64,000 bases of DNA from CASICS01 sp045564455 (GTDB taxonomy: Bacteria > Pseudomonadota > Gammaproteobacteria > Magnimaribacterales > AG-339-G14). Shown here one piece after another: positions 41,392 to 50,946 of this stretch. Made by a program: the position numbers and the translations under genes. The DNA lies in assembly GCA_045564455.1 (NCBI GenBank), contig JBJLHG010000002.1, positions 372,001-436,000 of the forward strand. Reading direction: 5' to 3'. Positions within the stretch are counted from its first letter, which is position 1. The number at the start of each line of letters is the position of its first letter. A model generated the notes under the pieces. The model was not told the DNA's origin, did not search any database, and worked only from the letters and a program-made list of their open reading frames with translations.

Positions 41392-42242
41392 TGTCAATCT
41401 GCTATCTTAATGGCTCTTATTTAAATATTGAAGAAGCAAAAATATCTCCTCTTGATAGAGGTTTTACTTTTGGAGATTCTATTTATGAAGTAATAGCTTG
41501 TTACAAAAAGAAACCCTTTAAATTAAAACTTCATATAGATAGACTCCTAAAAAATCTAAATTCTATAAAAATAGATATGAATATAGATGGGTTTGATATT
41601 ACTGAAATAATTGAACAAGTTATAGAAAAAAATGATCATGAAAATCAAGTAATTTATCTTCAAATTTCGAGGGGTTTTGAGCATATTCGAAATCATTCAC
41701 CGATAGAGAATTTGAAGCCAACTATATTTATTTCTTCATTTCCAATGATGAGCATTCCAGAAGTAGGGCAAAAACCGATTGAGGCGATTCTTTTAGATGA
41801 CTTTCGATGGAAGAGAAGTAATATAAAAGCTACTTCCTTGTTGGCTAGTGTCCTATATAAAATCGAAGCAAAAGAAAAAAACGTTACTGAAGTTATCCTT
41901 CATGAAGATGGCTTTATCACAGAAGGATCAATAAGCAATATATTTTGTGTAAAAGATCAAATGATAAAAACACCTTCACTTGAATCAAATATTCTGCCGG
42001 GAGTAACTAGAAAAGTATTATTGGAAATCATAAAGAATAATAATTTTAACTTCGAAGAAACTGATGTTTCTAAAGATGACCTATTTTCTTCAGATGAAGT
42101 TTGGATGACAAATACTACAAAGGGGATCATCCCTATTTCAAAAATAAATCAAAATTATATAGTCAATGAGGCTTCAGAGCCTTTGTATGAAAGAATTTTA
42201 GAATTATTTATCAATGAAATTTCGGCTGACAGAATTCAATAA
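41391..42242 (+). CDS. class IV aminotransferase, D-amino-acid aminotransferase type
   Basis: PLP-dependent transaminase of 283 residues. The catalytic Lys146 is in SNIKATSLLASVLYK, and the family signature EVILHEDGFITEGSISNIF follows. The start LNGSYLNIEEAKISPLDRGF is also typical. D-amino-acid aminotransferase is preferred over branched-chain IlvE because of the gene's place behind dacA, as in Pseudomonas, and the small size. It would supply or recycle D-Ala/D-Glu. It overlaps the convergent holA by 32 bases. Confidence 0.85.
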   Translation: MSICYLNGSYLNIEEAKISPLDRGFTFGDSIYEVIACYKKKPFKLKLHIDRLLKNLNSIKIDMNIDGFDITEIIEQVIEKNDHENQVIYLQISRGFEHIRNHSPIENLKPTIFISSFPMMSIPEVGQKPIEAILLDDFRWKRSNIKATSLLASVLYKIEAKEKNVTEVILHEDGFITEGSISNIFCVKDQMIKTPSLESNILPGVTRKVLLEIIKNNNFNFEETDVSKDDLFSSDEVWMTNTTKGIIPISKINQNYIVNEASEPLYERILELFINEISADRIQ

Positions 42243-43128
42243 TTAAATTCTCTAGATCAAACCAAAAATTTCCCTGTCCTTTTTTAAAATTTCTATCAAG
42301 AAGCGCTGTTTTCTTCTTTAAATCATCTAAATCATTAAAGTTAATTTTTTTACTTTTTCTTGAAAGATTTTCTAGATAATCAAAAGGTCCATTTAATTTA
42401 GCTTGAGAATCCTCTTTTAAGATGGACAGCCTTTCTAGTTCTCTAAAAATTCCCCAGATAATTAGAGCCTCTGATCCTTTTTGAGATTTTAAATTATTTA
42501 TAATCTCAATCGAGAGATCTATCTTCTCCGAGACTAAAGAATTGCATAAATTAAAAATATCAAATTCAGAACTATTTTCTATAAAAACTTTAAAAGAATT
42601 TTTACCTATCATCTTAATCATTTTTATTTCTTGATAAGCCGCTAATAGATTTCCTTGAGTTTTTTCAAAGATAACATCTAGAGTATTTGTATCTATATCT
42701 ATGCCAAGATTTTTAGCAGAATTTCTTATCCATTCTTTCTTTTTATTGGGCCAGATCTTCTTTAGTTCAACTTCTCTTCCGTAATTCAGAATAGATTTAA
42801 ACCAAGCTCTTGTTTTAAGTCTTTCAATATTTGAGATAGAAATAACAATATATTTCTCCTCAGATATATTCATGCATAAATCAACTAAATATTCTGAATC
42901 ATCTTTTAAGGGAGGGCTTTCTATTCTTAAATCTAATATTTTTGGAACAGGAAATAGAGAATCTTCATTTTCAGACAAAAGATTAGACCATTGAAAAGAT
43001 GAACTTTTAGTAAAAAAAATTTCTCTTTCAAAATTTACTTTGCTTCTTAAATTTTTAATGTATTTATCTCTTTCGAGCTCAACTTGAAAAGTATCACCAT
43101 GCAAGATTAATATTTTGCTTGAGCTCAT
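42211..43128 (-). CDS. holA: DNA polymerase III delta subunit
   Basis: Clamp-loader subunit that opens the sliding clamp. The 305-residue protein has the HolA outline: an N-terminal AAA-like domain without a functional Walker A (ILILHGDTFQVELERDKYIKNL-like start), a middle part with AKNLGIDIDTNTLDVIFEKTQGNLLAAYQEI, and a helical C-terminal collar domain. Divergence is high, but lptE and leuS directly upstream make the call secure. It overlaps lptE by 4 bases. Confidence 0.9.
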   Translation of the reverse strand: MSSSKILILHGDTFQVELERDKYIKNLRSKVNFEREIFFTKSSSFQWSNLLSENEDSLFPVPKILDLRIESPPLKDDSEYLVDLCMNISEEKYIVISISNIERLKTRAWFKSILNYGREVELKKIWPNKKKEWIRNSAKNLGIDIDTNTLDVIFEKTQGNLLAAYQEIKMIKMIGKNSFKVFIENSSEFDIFNLCNSLVSEKIDLSIEIINNLKSQKGSEALIIWGIFRELERLSILKEDSQAKLNGPFDYLENLSRKSKKINFNDLDDLKKKTALLDRNFKKGQGNFWFDLENLIIEFCQPKFH

Positions 43129-43601
43129 AAATCTCTAGAAGTCAGAAAAAAGGATAACTGAGAAATAGCCTGCATAAAAAAAGTTGTTTTAATTTCATCA
43201 ATCTTTTTTTCATTTGATAAAATACTATCAGTATCATATGCGTAATTTTCCGATGTAAAAAGTTTAAAACTTTCAGATTCATTTTTTTCAGTATCTGTAA
43301 TTTTCATTTCTAACTCATATTCTAAGTTTCCTGTAGCAGAAAAAAAATTTTGATCTCCAGCTCCTAAAAATTTACCTATTCTATGATTTGTAATCTCTAT
43401 TATAAGATCAGCTTCATTAGAAGTTACAAAATCAAATTTTAAAAGATTTCTATTTTTTTTTATTTCATTAAAAAAATAGTTATTTAATGGATTATTTGAA
43501 AATTCAATTGCAACACTTCTTATTTGATTATCTGAATTATTTATTGGAGAAAATCCACAGGAAGTGAGAGTAAAAACAATAAATAAAATTAGTCTTTTCA
43601 T
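43125..43601 (-). CDS. lptE: LPS-assembly lipoprotein LptE
   Basis: Outer-membrane lipoprotein that plugs the LptD barrel during lipopolysaccharide insertion. 158 residues with a lipoprotein signal (MKRLILFIVFTLTSCGFSP; acylated Cys at 15). The rest shows weak LptE-like pattern, including a conserved GAGD-type loop region (FLGAGDQNF). The leuS-lptE-holA order is the main support. It starts 2 bases after leuS. Confidence 0.88.
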   Translation of the reverse strand: MKRLILFIVFTLTSCGFSPINNSDNQIRSVAIEFSNNPLNNYFFNEIKKNRNLLKFDFVTSNEADLIIEITNHRIGKFLGAGDQNFFSATGNLEYELEMKITDTEKNESESFKLFTSENYAYDTDSILSNEKKIDEIKTTFFMQAISQLSFFLTSRDL

Positions 43602-43603
43602 GA

Positions 43604-46000
43604 TTAATTCACAACAAAATTAATAAGTTTTTTTTCAATATAAATTATTTTCTTTGTTTCGGCACTTTCCATAAATTTTTCTACATTTTCTATATTTTTA
43701 GCTAATTTAATTATATCCTCTTTGGAAAGATCTTCTGAAATAGTGATAGTTCCTCTGAGCTTTCCGTTAACCTGTATAACCATTTTATATGAGTCATCTT
43801 CTAAAAAGTTTGGATCAAATATTGGCCATTTAGCATTATGAATTTCATCTCCATTGCCAATTTTTATCCATAATTCATGAGAAATATGAGGAGTTATTGG
43901 AGACAGCATAAGCAAAGAAGTCTCTATAATTTTTTTTAATAGAGTTTTAGATTCTTTGGAAGTGCTGTTTTCCAAAATTTCTTTAGGGATAAAATTCAAA
44001 AGCTCCATGATTGCAGAGATAGCTGTATTAAAAGAGTTTCTTCTTTCAAAATCATCTGAAACTTTTTTTATAGTCTGGTTTAATTTAATTTCTAAACTCT
44101 TCAGATTTATCCTAGATATTGAGGAATCTGCTTCCTGAGATAGAAAGGTATGAGTAATATTCCAAATTTTATTTAAAAATTTAAAAGATCCTTTTACTCC
44201 ATCATTTGACCATTCTAGAGATTGCGCTGGAGGAGATGCAAACATAGAAAACAATCTCACAGTATCAGCTCCATAAAGCTCTATGAGTTCTTGGGGATTA
44301 ACAGTATTTCCAGTTGATTTAGACATTTTGGTTCCATCTTTTAGAACCATTCCTTGGCAAAGAAGTTTTTTGAAAGGCTCTTTCACTTTCAGTAAATTCA
44401 TATCACTCATGGCTCTGCAAAAAAAACGGGAATAAAGGAGATGAAGTATTGCATGCTCTATTCCTCCAATATACTGATCTACTGGAAGCCAATAATCAGC
44501 TTCTTCATCAACAATACTTTCTTTTGCTGCATACGAAGCGAATCTTGCAAAATACCAAGAAGACTCAACAAAAGTATCAAAGGTATCTTTTTCTTTAACG
44601 TATTTCTTGTTATTTACTAATATATATTCAGCACTAAGCTGTTCTTCAGAAAGTTCGTTAAAAGGTATTACATCAGAAGGATCATTCTCATTTATCATCA
44701 TCGGAATTGGTGCTCCCCAAGATCGTTGTCTAGATACTCCCCAATTTCTCAATCTATAATTAACTTTTTCTCTTCCATATTTATTTTCTTTCGAATCTTT
44801 AATTAATTCATCTAATGCTTCCTCAAAATTAAGGCCATTGAGCATCTTCCCAGAATTAACTAATTTTCCTTTATTGAGAATTGCTTCACTTAAATTTTCT
44901 TGAATACCAGACCCATCATCAATAACTTGCTTTACATCTAATTTAAATTTTTCTGCAAATTCGAAATCTCTTTGATCATGGCCTGGAACGGCCATTAAAG
45001 CTCCTGATCCGTAATCCATTAAAACAAAATTTGCTACCCATACATCTATCATTTCTTTAGATATAGGATGGATAACTTTTATATTTAATTTATAGCCATC
45101 TTTTTCTTGAGTTGCAATATCTGCTTCTGATGCAGTTCCTTTAGAGTTTTTAGCAATCCATTTTCTTAATTCTTCATTTTTTTCTGATTCTAATAGAACT
45201 ATTGGATGGGAAATCGCAAGTCCAATGAAAGAAACTCCCATAATTGTGTCTGGTCTTGTGGTGAAGACTTCAACCTCATGACCATCTTCTGATTTAAAAA
45301 TAAATTCCATTCCTGAAGATTTCCCTATCCAGTTCTTTTGCATTAATTTTACCTGCTCGGGCCATCCATCCAAGTGATCGATTTCGTCTAAGAGCTCTTC
45401 TGCATAATCTTCAATTTTGAATGACCATTGACTGATTACCTTTCTTTCTACCTCAGCACCAGATCTCCATCCTTTTCCATCTATTACTTGTTCGTTAGCC
45501 AATACTGTTTTATCTACAGGATCCCAATTCACTTCTGCTTTTTCTCTAACAACCAAACCTTTTTTATACATCTCACAAAAAAGCCATTGTTCCCATTTAT
45601 AGTAGTCTTCATCACACGTTCTTAATTCTCTTTTCCAATCATAAGCAAAGCCTAATGACACTAATTGATCTTTCATGAATTTAATATTTTGCTCCGTCCA
45701 TGTTTTTGGAGAAACATTGTTTTTTATTGCAGCATTTTCTGCAGGCAAACCAAAAGCATCCCAGCCCATAGGCTGAAGAACATTCTTTCCTAACATTCTT
45801 TGATATCTGGAAATAACATCTCCAATAGTGTAATTCCTCACATGACCCATATGCAGTTCACCAGATGGATATGGAAACATACTTAAGCAATAATATTTTT
45901 CCTTATTTTTATCAGGAAAGACTTCAAAAGACTTATTTTTTTTCCAATAGGACTGAGCTTTTTTTTCTATTAAAGAAGGCTTGTAATCTGAACTATCCAT
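43604..46000 (-). CDS. leuS: leucyl-tRNA synthetase
   Basis: Class I synthetase, 798 residues against 860 in E. coli, so somewhat trimmed. It has HMGH at 50-53, the editing domain with the GVSFIGLAISHP and GTASEADIATQEKDG segments, KMSKS at 558-562, an anticodon-binding domain, and a C-terminal domain ending in the usual VNGKLRGTITI segment. The start shares one base with the accC stop, so it belongs to the same mRNA as the acetyl-CoA carboxylase genes; in most relatives leuS begins its own unit. Confidence 0.97.
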   Translation of the reverse strand: MDSSDYKPSLIEKKAQSYWKKNKSFEVFPDKNKEKYYCLSMFPYPSGELHMGHVRNYTIGDVISRYQRMLGKNVLQPMGWDAFGLPAENAAIKNNVSPKTWTEQNIKFMKDQLVSLGFAYDWKRELRTCDEDYYKWEQWLFCEMYKKGLVVREKAEVNWDPVDKTVLANEQVIDGKGWRSGAEVERKVISQWSFKIEDYAEELLDEIDHLDGWPEQVKLMQKNWIGKSSGMEFIFKSEDGHEVEVFTTRPDTIMGVSFIGLAISHPIVLLESEKNEELRKWIAKNSKGTASEADIATQEKDGYKLNIKVIHPISKEMIDVWVANFVLMDYGSGALMAVPGHDQRDFEFAEKFKLDVKQVIDDGSGIQENLSEAILNKGKLVNSGKMLNGLNFEEALDELIKDSKENKYGREKVNYRLRNWGVSRQRSWGAPIPMMINENDPSDVIPFNELSEEQLSAEYILVNNKKYVKEKDTFDTFVESSWYFARFASYAAKESIVDEEADYWLPVDQYIGGIEHAILHLLYSRFFCRAMSDMNLLKVKEPFKKLLCQGMVLKDGTKMSKSTGNTVNPQELIELYGADTVRLFSMFASPPAQSLEWSNDGVKGSFKFLNKIWNITHTFLSQEADSSISRINLKSLEIKLNQTIKKVSDDFERRNSFNTAISAIMELLNFIPKEILENSTSKESKTLLKKIIETSLLMLSPITPHISHELWIKIGNGDEIHNAKWPIFDPNFLEDDSYKMVIQVNGKLRGTITISEDLSKEDIIKLAKNIENVEKFMESAETKKIIYIEKKLINFVVN

Positions 46001-47340
46001 TAATTAATATCCAAAACATTTTGGAGATAATTTATGGATAAATTAGCATTTCTAAAATTTTCTTCATTAAGGATTATTTCTTGTAAGTCTTTATTGGTAT
46101 CTATTCCTTCAACAAAGAACTCTTCCAAGGCAAACACCATTCTTGCTAAAGCTTCGTTTCTATCAATTCCATGAGCACATATTTTTGCAATTAAAGCATC
46201 ATAATATGGAGAAATAACGCAACCATCATAAACATGAGAATCTACTCTTACTCCGATGCCTCCTGGCTTTCCCCATTGAGTTATCTTGCCCGGCGATGGA
46301 ATAAAAGTTTTAGGGTGCTCTGCATTAATTCTGCACTGTATTGCATGCCCTCTAACGGATATATCTTCTTGTTTGATTTTCAATTTTTCGCCAGCAGCAA
46401 TACCAATTTGTAATTTCACTAAATCATAGTCAGTTATCATCTCAGAAACAGTATGTTCAACTTGGAGTCGAGTATTCATTTCAATAAAATAAAACTCTTC
46501 ATTTAAATATAAAAATTCAAAAGTTCCCGCCCCTTTGTATTTCATTTTTTTACAACATTCGACGCACACATCAAATAGCTCTTGTTTTTTCTCTTCAGGA
46601 ATATTTAAAGCTGGAGCTTCTTCAATTATTTTTTGATTTTTTCTTTGAATTGAGCAATCTCTTTCATAAAAATGAAGAGCATTTCCAAAATTATCAGCTA
46701 AAACCTGAACCTCTATATGACGAGGGCTATCTAAAAATTTTTCTAAATATATTTCATCACTTCCAAAACTATTTAAGGCTTCTTGTTGAGTAATTTTCAT
46801 TTTTGAAATTAATTCTTTTTCCTCATAAGCTATAGCTATTCCTCTTCCTCCACCTCCTGCCGCAGCTTTTATCATAACGGGATAACCAATTTCATTTGCT
46901 AGGGATAGAGTTTCTCTATTGGTTGCTGAAACTCTTCCGCTTCCAGGAACGCATTGCAATCCTGCATCTGTTGCCATTTTTTTAGCGGATATTTTATTCC
47001 CCATTACTCTTATTGATTCAGGGTCAGGACCAATAAAAGTATAACCACTAGCGATAACCTGTTCAGCGAAGTGATCATTTTCTGCTAAAAAACCTACGCC
47101 AGGATGAATTGCATCAACTCCAGTAAGTTCACATGCACTTATAATTGAAGGAATATTTAAGTAACTCTTCGATGATTCTGCAGGACCTATGCAAATAGCT
47201 TCATCAGCCATCATTACATGCTTTAGGTCTTTGTCTGCTTCAGAATAAACTGCAACTGTTCCTATACCCATCTCTTTACAGGCTTTAAGAACCCTAAGGG
47301 CAATTTCACCTCTATTGGCGATTAGTATTTTTGAAAACAT
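46000..47340 (-). CDS. accC: acetyl-CoA carboxylase biotin carboxylase subunit
   Basis: ATP-dependent carboxylation of biotin on AccB, the first step of fatty-acid synthesis. 446 residues with the standard ATP-grasp layout: ILIANRGEIALRVLKACKEMG, the glycine-rich loop KAAAGGGGRGIAIA, HIEVQVLADNFGN, the active-site ERDCSIQRKNQK, and EMNTRLQVEHTVSEM. It abuts accB with no gap. Confidence 0.98.
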   Translation of the reverse strand: MFSKILIANRGEIALRVLKACKEMGIGTVAVYSEADKDLKHVMMADEAICIGPAESSKSYLNIPSIISACELTGVDAIHPGVGFLAENDHFAEQVIASGYTFIGPDPESIRVMGNKISAKKMATDAGLQCVPGSGRVSATNRETLSLANEIGYPVMIKAAAGGGGRGIAIAYEEKELISKMKITQQEALNSFGSDEIYLEKFLDSPRHIEVQVLADNFGNALHFYERDCSIQRKNQKIIEEAPALNIPEEKKQELFDVCVECCKKMKYKGAGTFEFLYLNEEFYFIEMNTRLQVEHTVSEMITDYDLVKLQIGIAAGEKLKIKQEDISVRGHAIQCRINAEHPKTFIPSPGKITQWGKPGGIGVRVDSHVYDGCVISPYYDALIAKICAHGIDRNEALARMVFALEEFFVEGIDTNKDLQEIILNEENFRNANLSINYLQNVLDIN

Positions 47341-47802
47341 TTATTCTTCTATAATGAAAAGAGCTTCACCGTATTCAACTGGCTCGGAATCTGAAATCAA
47401 AACTTCTTTTATAGTGCCGTTAAAGTCGGATTTAACTTCATTCATCATTTTCATCGCTTCAATTATACAAAGAACATCTCCTTCGCTAATAGAGTCACCT
47501 ACTTTGACAAAGGAATCTGCACCAGGGTTTGGAGAACTATAATAAGTACCTACCATTGGAGAAGTAATCGATTTACCAGAGGTAATTATATTTTCAGAAT
47601 TTTCTTTTTTATCTTCAGGAGAAGACTCGAGAACCGATGGAATTGATGGAGGAGGGGATATTGGTGCAGGAACTTGAGCATGCTGGATTAAACCGGCAGA
47701 CTTAACAAGTTTTACCGACTCTTCGCCTTCCTTAATGACTATTTCATTAAGAGAAGAACCTTCTAACATTTCTATTAATTTTTTTACTTTTCTAATATCC
47801 AT
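47341..47802 (-). CDS. accB: acetyl-CoA carboxylase biotin carboxyl carrier protein
   Basis: Carries carboxybiotin between the AccC and AccAD subunits. 153 residues: an N-terminal helical part (MDIRKVKKLIEML), a Pro/Ser-rich linker (about 43-75), and the biotinyl domain with Lys118 in the EAMKMMNEV motif. It is second in the aroQ-accB-accC run, 2 bases after aroQ. Confidence 0.97.
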   Translation of the reverse strand: MDIRKVKKLIEMLEGSSLNEIVIKEGEESVKLVKSAGLIQHAQVPAPISPPPSIPSVLESSPEDKKENSENIITSGKSITSPMVGTYYSSPNPGADSFVKVGDSISEGDVLCIIEAMKMMNEVKSDFNGTIKEVLISDSEPVEYGEALFIIEE

Positions 47803-47804
47803 AA

Positions 47805-48245
47805 TTACTCCTGAATTTTATCGATGGCTAAATCTAGAGCTGCTGCATAACCTTTTTCTCCGAAGCCAGAAATAGTCCCGACCGCTATATCAGAAAAATA
47901 AGATTTTTCTCTAAAGGACTCTCTGCCAAAAATATTACTAATATGAACCTCGATCATTGGAATTGCTACTCCCAAAATAGCATCTCTTAACGCAACACTT
48001 GTATGAGTAAACGCACCTGGATTAAACAAAATGCATCCTATATCGTTATTTTTAGCTTCCTGAATTTTATCAACTAATTCATGTTCGGCATTACTTTGGA
48101 AGCATTCCAAATTGACAGAATTATCTTTAGCAATTGCAGTCAATTCGTTCTCGATTTCTTCTAAAGTCTTTGAACCATAGATGTCTTTCTCTCTATTTCC
48201 TAAAAGGTTTAGATTTGGACCGTTTAAAAGAATTATTTTTTTCAT
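47805..48245 (-). CDS. aroQ: 3-dehydroquinate dehydratase, type II
   Basis: Third step of the shikimate pathway. The 146-residue protein has NGPNLNLLGNREKDIYG at the N-terminus, with catalytic Tyr23, GAFTHTSVALRDA with His81, and EVHISNIFGRESFR with His101. This is the normal type II size. The aroQ-accBC arrangement is conserved in Gammaproteobacteria. Confidence 0.97.
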   Translation of the reverse strand: MKKIILLNGPNLNLLGNREKDIYGSKTLEEIENELTAIAKDNSVNLECFQSNAEHELVDKIQEAKNNDIGCILFNPGAFTHTSVALRDAILGVAIPMIEVHISNIFGRESFREKSYFSDIAVGTISGFGEKGYAAALDLAIDKIQE

Positions 48246-48270
48246 GAATTTAGTGAATGATAGTGAATTT

Positions 48271-48735
48271 TTATAGAAATTTAAAGGAATTTAAATTATT
48301 TTTACTTTTAGTTATGAGTATTTTTTTAGTTATCTTTGGATAACATAGTATATTTTTTAAACATCCTTGATAGCTTAATAAAATTTCCTTACCGATTAAA
48401 TCCTCTATATTTTCAAGGACAATGTAAAAATTTTGATCATAAATCTCACTAATTCCGAAAAATTCATCATTTATCTCTCTGATCTGACCAATAATCTCAT
48501 ATTTCACATTACCTTTAACAGTTTTGATAGTTAAATGTTCTGAGTATATATATGAATCGATGTGTATTTTAAATATTATTTTAGGTTTTTTTTCCATCAA
48601 AGATATTGAAACTTTAAAAGCTTGATCAACTGAGATGAGCTTTTCTTGAGAAAAAGATTTTTCAGAATTCCCGTAAGACTGGAAAAGAAAAAAACACATT
48701 ATGATTACAAATTTGTATATTTGATGGTTTTTCAA
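48271..48735 (-). CDS. stand-alone DsbD N-terminal (nDsbD) domain protein
   Basis: A 154-residue exported protein (signal-like hydrophobic segment at about 8-20) that matches only the first domain of the disulfide reductase DsbD. SYQGCLKNILCYP places Cys125 and Cys131 six residues apart, as Cys103 and Cys109 are in E. coli DsbD. The eight-helix membrane domain and the thioredoxin domain are missing; the frame ends cleanly at 48271 and aroQ starts 25 bases on. dsbD next to aroQ-accBC is known elsewhere, so this looks like the same locus reduced to its sensor domain. It may pass electrons to partners from a reductase encoded elsewhere. Confidence 0.7.
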   Translation of the reverse strand: MKNHQIYKFVIIMCFFLFQSYGNSEKSFSQEKLISVDQAFKVSISLMEKKPKIIFKIHIDSYIYSEHLTIKTVKGNVKYEIIGQIREINDEFFGISEIYDQNFYIVLENIEDLIGKEILLSYQGCLKNILCYPKITKKILITKSKNNLNSFKFL

Positions 48736-48770
48736 TTTTTTTCTCTTAAAAATTTATATATAAGATAATA

Positions 48771-48790
48771 CTCTGATGATAAAGTCAGAG
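48771..48790. repeat. inverted repeat in the ilvD upstream region
   Basis: CTCTGA (48771-48776) and TCAGAG (48785-48790) flank eight bases, 26 bases before the ilvD start. It could be a regulator site or an RNA hairpin in the ilvD leader. Nothing else stands out in this 80-base divergent gap. Confidence 0.3.
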
Positions 48791-48815
48791 AATAACAAAT
48801 CACAGAATATCTTGT

Positions 48816-50480
48816 ATGTCTAAAAATAGAAAATATTCGTCACCCTTGGTTGACGGTCCTTCCCAAGCTCCCTCAAGATCTATGCTAAGAGCTGTGGGCT
48901 TTGAAGACGAAGACTTTAATAAACCTCAAGTAGGAGTAGCTTCAACGTGGTCTATGGTTACTCCTTGCAATATGCATATCAATGATCTGGCCTCAACAGT
49001 TTGTAATTCGATTGATGATGAAGCAATGAAAGCAGTTCTTTTTAATACTATTACTATTTCAGATGGTATTTCAATGGGTACATTAGGAATGAGATATTCA
49101 TTAGTTTCAAGAGAGGTAATAGCAGATTCAATTGAAACGGTAGTAGGATGCCAGTCATTCGATGGAGTTGTCGCAATAGGCGGATGTGATAAAAATATGC
49201 CTGGATGCATTATAGGTTTGGCAAGATTGAATAGACCTTCAATATTTGTTTATGGAGGATCAATTAGGCCAGGAGAAAACCATACTGATTTAATTACCGT
49301 TATGGAAGGAGTTGGAAGTTATACAAGTAATCAAATATCTGAAGAAGATCTTATAGCTATAGAAAAATCTGCTTTACCCGGAGCCGGATCATGTGGAGGA
49401 ATGTACACAGCAAATACCATGGCATCTGCTATAGAAGCTTTGGGAATGAGCTTGCCAGGGAGTAGTTCACAAGACGCTGTTTCTAAAGAAAAAAAATTAG
49501 ATTGCGAAAGTATTGGTCCGGCAATAAATAATTTATTAGAAAAAGATATTAAGCCCACAGATATCATGACAAGAAAAGCTTTTGAGAATGCAATAAGAGT
49601 TGTGATTGCTTTAGGAGGGTCAACAAATGCTGTATTGCATTTATTGGCTATGGCGAGAAGTGTAGATATTCCTCTTGAAATAGAAGATTTTGAGGAAATA
49701 GGAAAAACCAGCCCTTTGCTTGCTGACTTAAGACCATCAGGTCATTACTTGATGTCTGAATTAAACGCTATCGGTGGGATTCAACCTCTAATGAAAACTT
49801 TATTAGACGCAAATTTATTGCATGGAGAATGCTTAACAGTTACAGGAAAAACTCTCGCTGAGAACTTAAGTAAAGTTGAACCATATCCGAAATCTCAAAA
49901 GATTATTCATCCTCTTAATGATCCTATTAAGAAAGATAGTCACTTAAGAATTCTTAAAGGTAATTTAGCTGAGGATGGCGCGGTTGCCAAAATAACTGGT
50001 AAAGAGGGTTTGAGTTTTACCGGTATAGCAAAAGTTTTTAATTCAGAAGAAGAGGCTAATGAAGCAATAAGCAAGTCTTTGATTAAAGAAGGAGATGTCG
50101 TTGTTGTAAGATATGAAGGGCCAGTTGGAGGCCCAGGAATGAGAGAAATGCTGAAACCTACCTCAGCAATTATGGGTCAGGGCCTAGGCGATAAAGTTGC
50201 CTTGATAACTGATGGAAGATTTTCCGGAGGTTCACATGGCTTTGTTGTCGGACACATCACTCCTGAAGCTGCAAAAGGTGGGATGATAGGTTTATTGAAA
50301 GATGGAGATAAAATAACTATCGATTCAGAAAAAGGAACCATAGATGTTGAGTTAGATTTTGAAGAACTGTCTTTAAGAAAAAAATCGTGGACAAATCCGA
50401 AACCGAGCCCAGAAAGAGGAGTTTTGTCAAAATATGCAAAGACTGTTCAATCAGCATCACAAGGAGCTGTGACCGATTAA
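48816..50480 (+). CDS. ilvD: dihydroxy-acid dehydratase
   Basis: Third step of valine and isoleucine synthesis. The 554-residue protein has the three cluster cysteines at Cys51 (TPCNMH), Cys124 (GGCDKNMPG) and Cys193 (GSCGGMYTANTM), the [2Fe-2S] DHAD pattern, with Lys126 as the likely carbamylated metal ligand. The C-terminal part includes SGGSHGFVVGHITPEA. It is apart from the ilvBNC cluster 5 kb downstream, so the pathway is split between two operons. Confidence 0.96.
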   Translation: MSKNRKYSSPLVDGPSQAPSRSMLRAVGFEDEDFNKPQVGVASTWSMVTPCNMHINDLASTVCNSIDDEAMKAVLFNTITISDGISMGTLGMRYSLVSREVIADSIETVVGCQSFDGVVAIGGCDKNMPGCIIGLARLNRPSIFVYGGSIRPGENHTDLITVMEGVGSYTSNQISEEDLIAIEKSALPGAGSCGGMYTANTMASAIEALGMSLPGSSSQDAVSKEKKLDCESIGPAINNLLEKDIKPTDIMTRKAFENAIRVVIALGGSTNAVLHLLAMARSVDIPLEIEDFEEIGKTSPLLADLRPSGHYLMSELNAIGGIQPLMKTLLDANLLHGECLTVTGKTLAENLSKVEPYPKSQKIIHPLNDPIKKDSHLRILKGNLAEDGAVAKITGKEGLSFTGIAKVFNSEEEANEAISKSLIKEGDVVVVRYEGPVGGPGMREMLKPTSAIMGQGLGDKVALITDGRFSGGSHGFVVGHITPEAAKGGMIGLLKDGDKITIDSEKGTIDVELDFEELSLRKKSWTNPKPSPERGVLSKYAKTVQSASQGAVTD

Positions 50481-50521
50481 TTTAGACTTGTAAAAAAAAA
50501 TTTCATCCTCATAATTAAAGC

Positions 50522-50845
50522 ATGTCTAAAACAATAGAACTTACCGATTCAAATTTTGATGAAGAGATTTCCTCAAGAGAAGTGCCTATCTTAGTTGATT
50601 ATTGGGCGGAGTGGTGCGGTCCTTGTAAAATGGTAGGCCCAATTTTAGAAGAACTTGCAAATGATTTTGAGGGTAAATTAGTAGTTGGAAAAGTTGATGT
50701 AGATACTAATAAAGATTCTGCAGCAAAACAAAAAGTCATGAGTATCCCTACATTAGTTTTATTTAAAAATGGCCAACCAGTAGATCAAAGAGTCGGAGCA
50801 TTAACAAAAAATCAATTAGAAGAATTCATCAATCAGTATATTTAA
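50522..50845 (+). CDS. trxA: thioredoxin
   Basis: Small disulfide reductase, 107 residues, with the active site WCGPC at 31-35, cis-Pro in MSIPTLVLFKNG, and DYWAEWCGPCKM framing the redox site. Location directly before rho is the classic trxA position. Confidence 0.97.
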   Translation: MSKTIELTDSNFDEEISSREVPILVDYWAEWCGPCKMVGPILEELANDFEGKLVVGKVDVDTNKDSAAKQKVMSIPTLVLFKNGQPVDQRVGALTKNQLEEFINQYI

Positions 50846-50888
50846 TTAAAAGGTAGACGATCTTTCCTTATGATGGTTAAATTACTTC

Positions 50889-50915
50889 CGTAGCAACTCG
50901 CTCACGAAATTTTTT
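50889..50915 (+). terminator. hairpin plus T-run between trxA and rho
   Basis: CGTAGC (50889-50894) pairs with GCT-C-ACG (50900-50906, one bulged base) around AACTC, followed by AAATTTTTT. It may terminate trxA or act as an attenuator in the rho leader. Confidence 0.5.
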
Positions 50916-50946
50916 CCAGTTTTAATCACAATTTAATAAAAACTTT

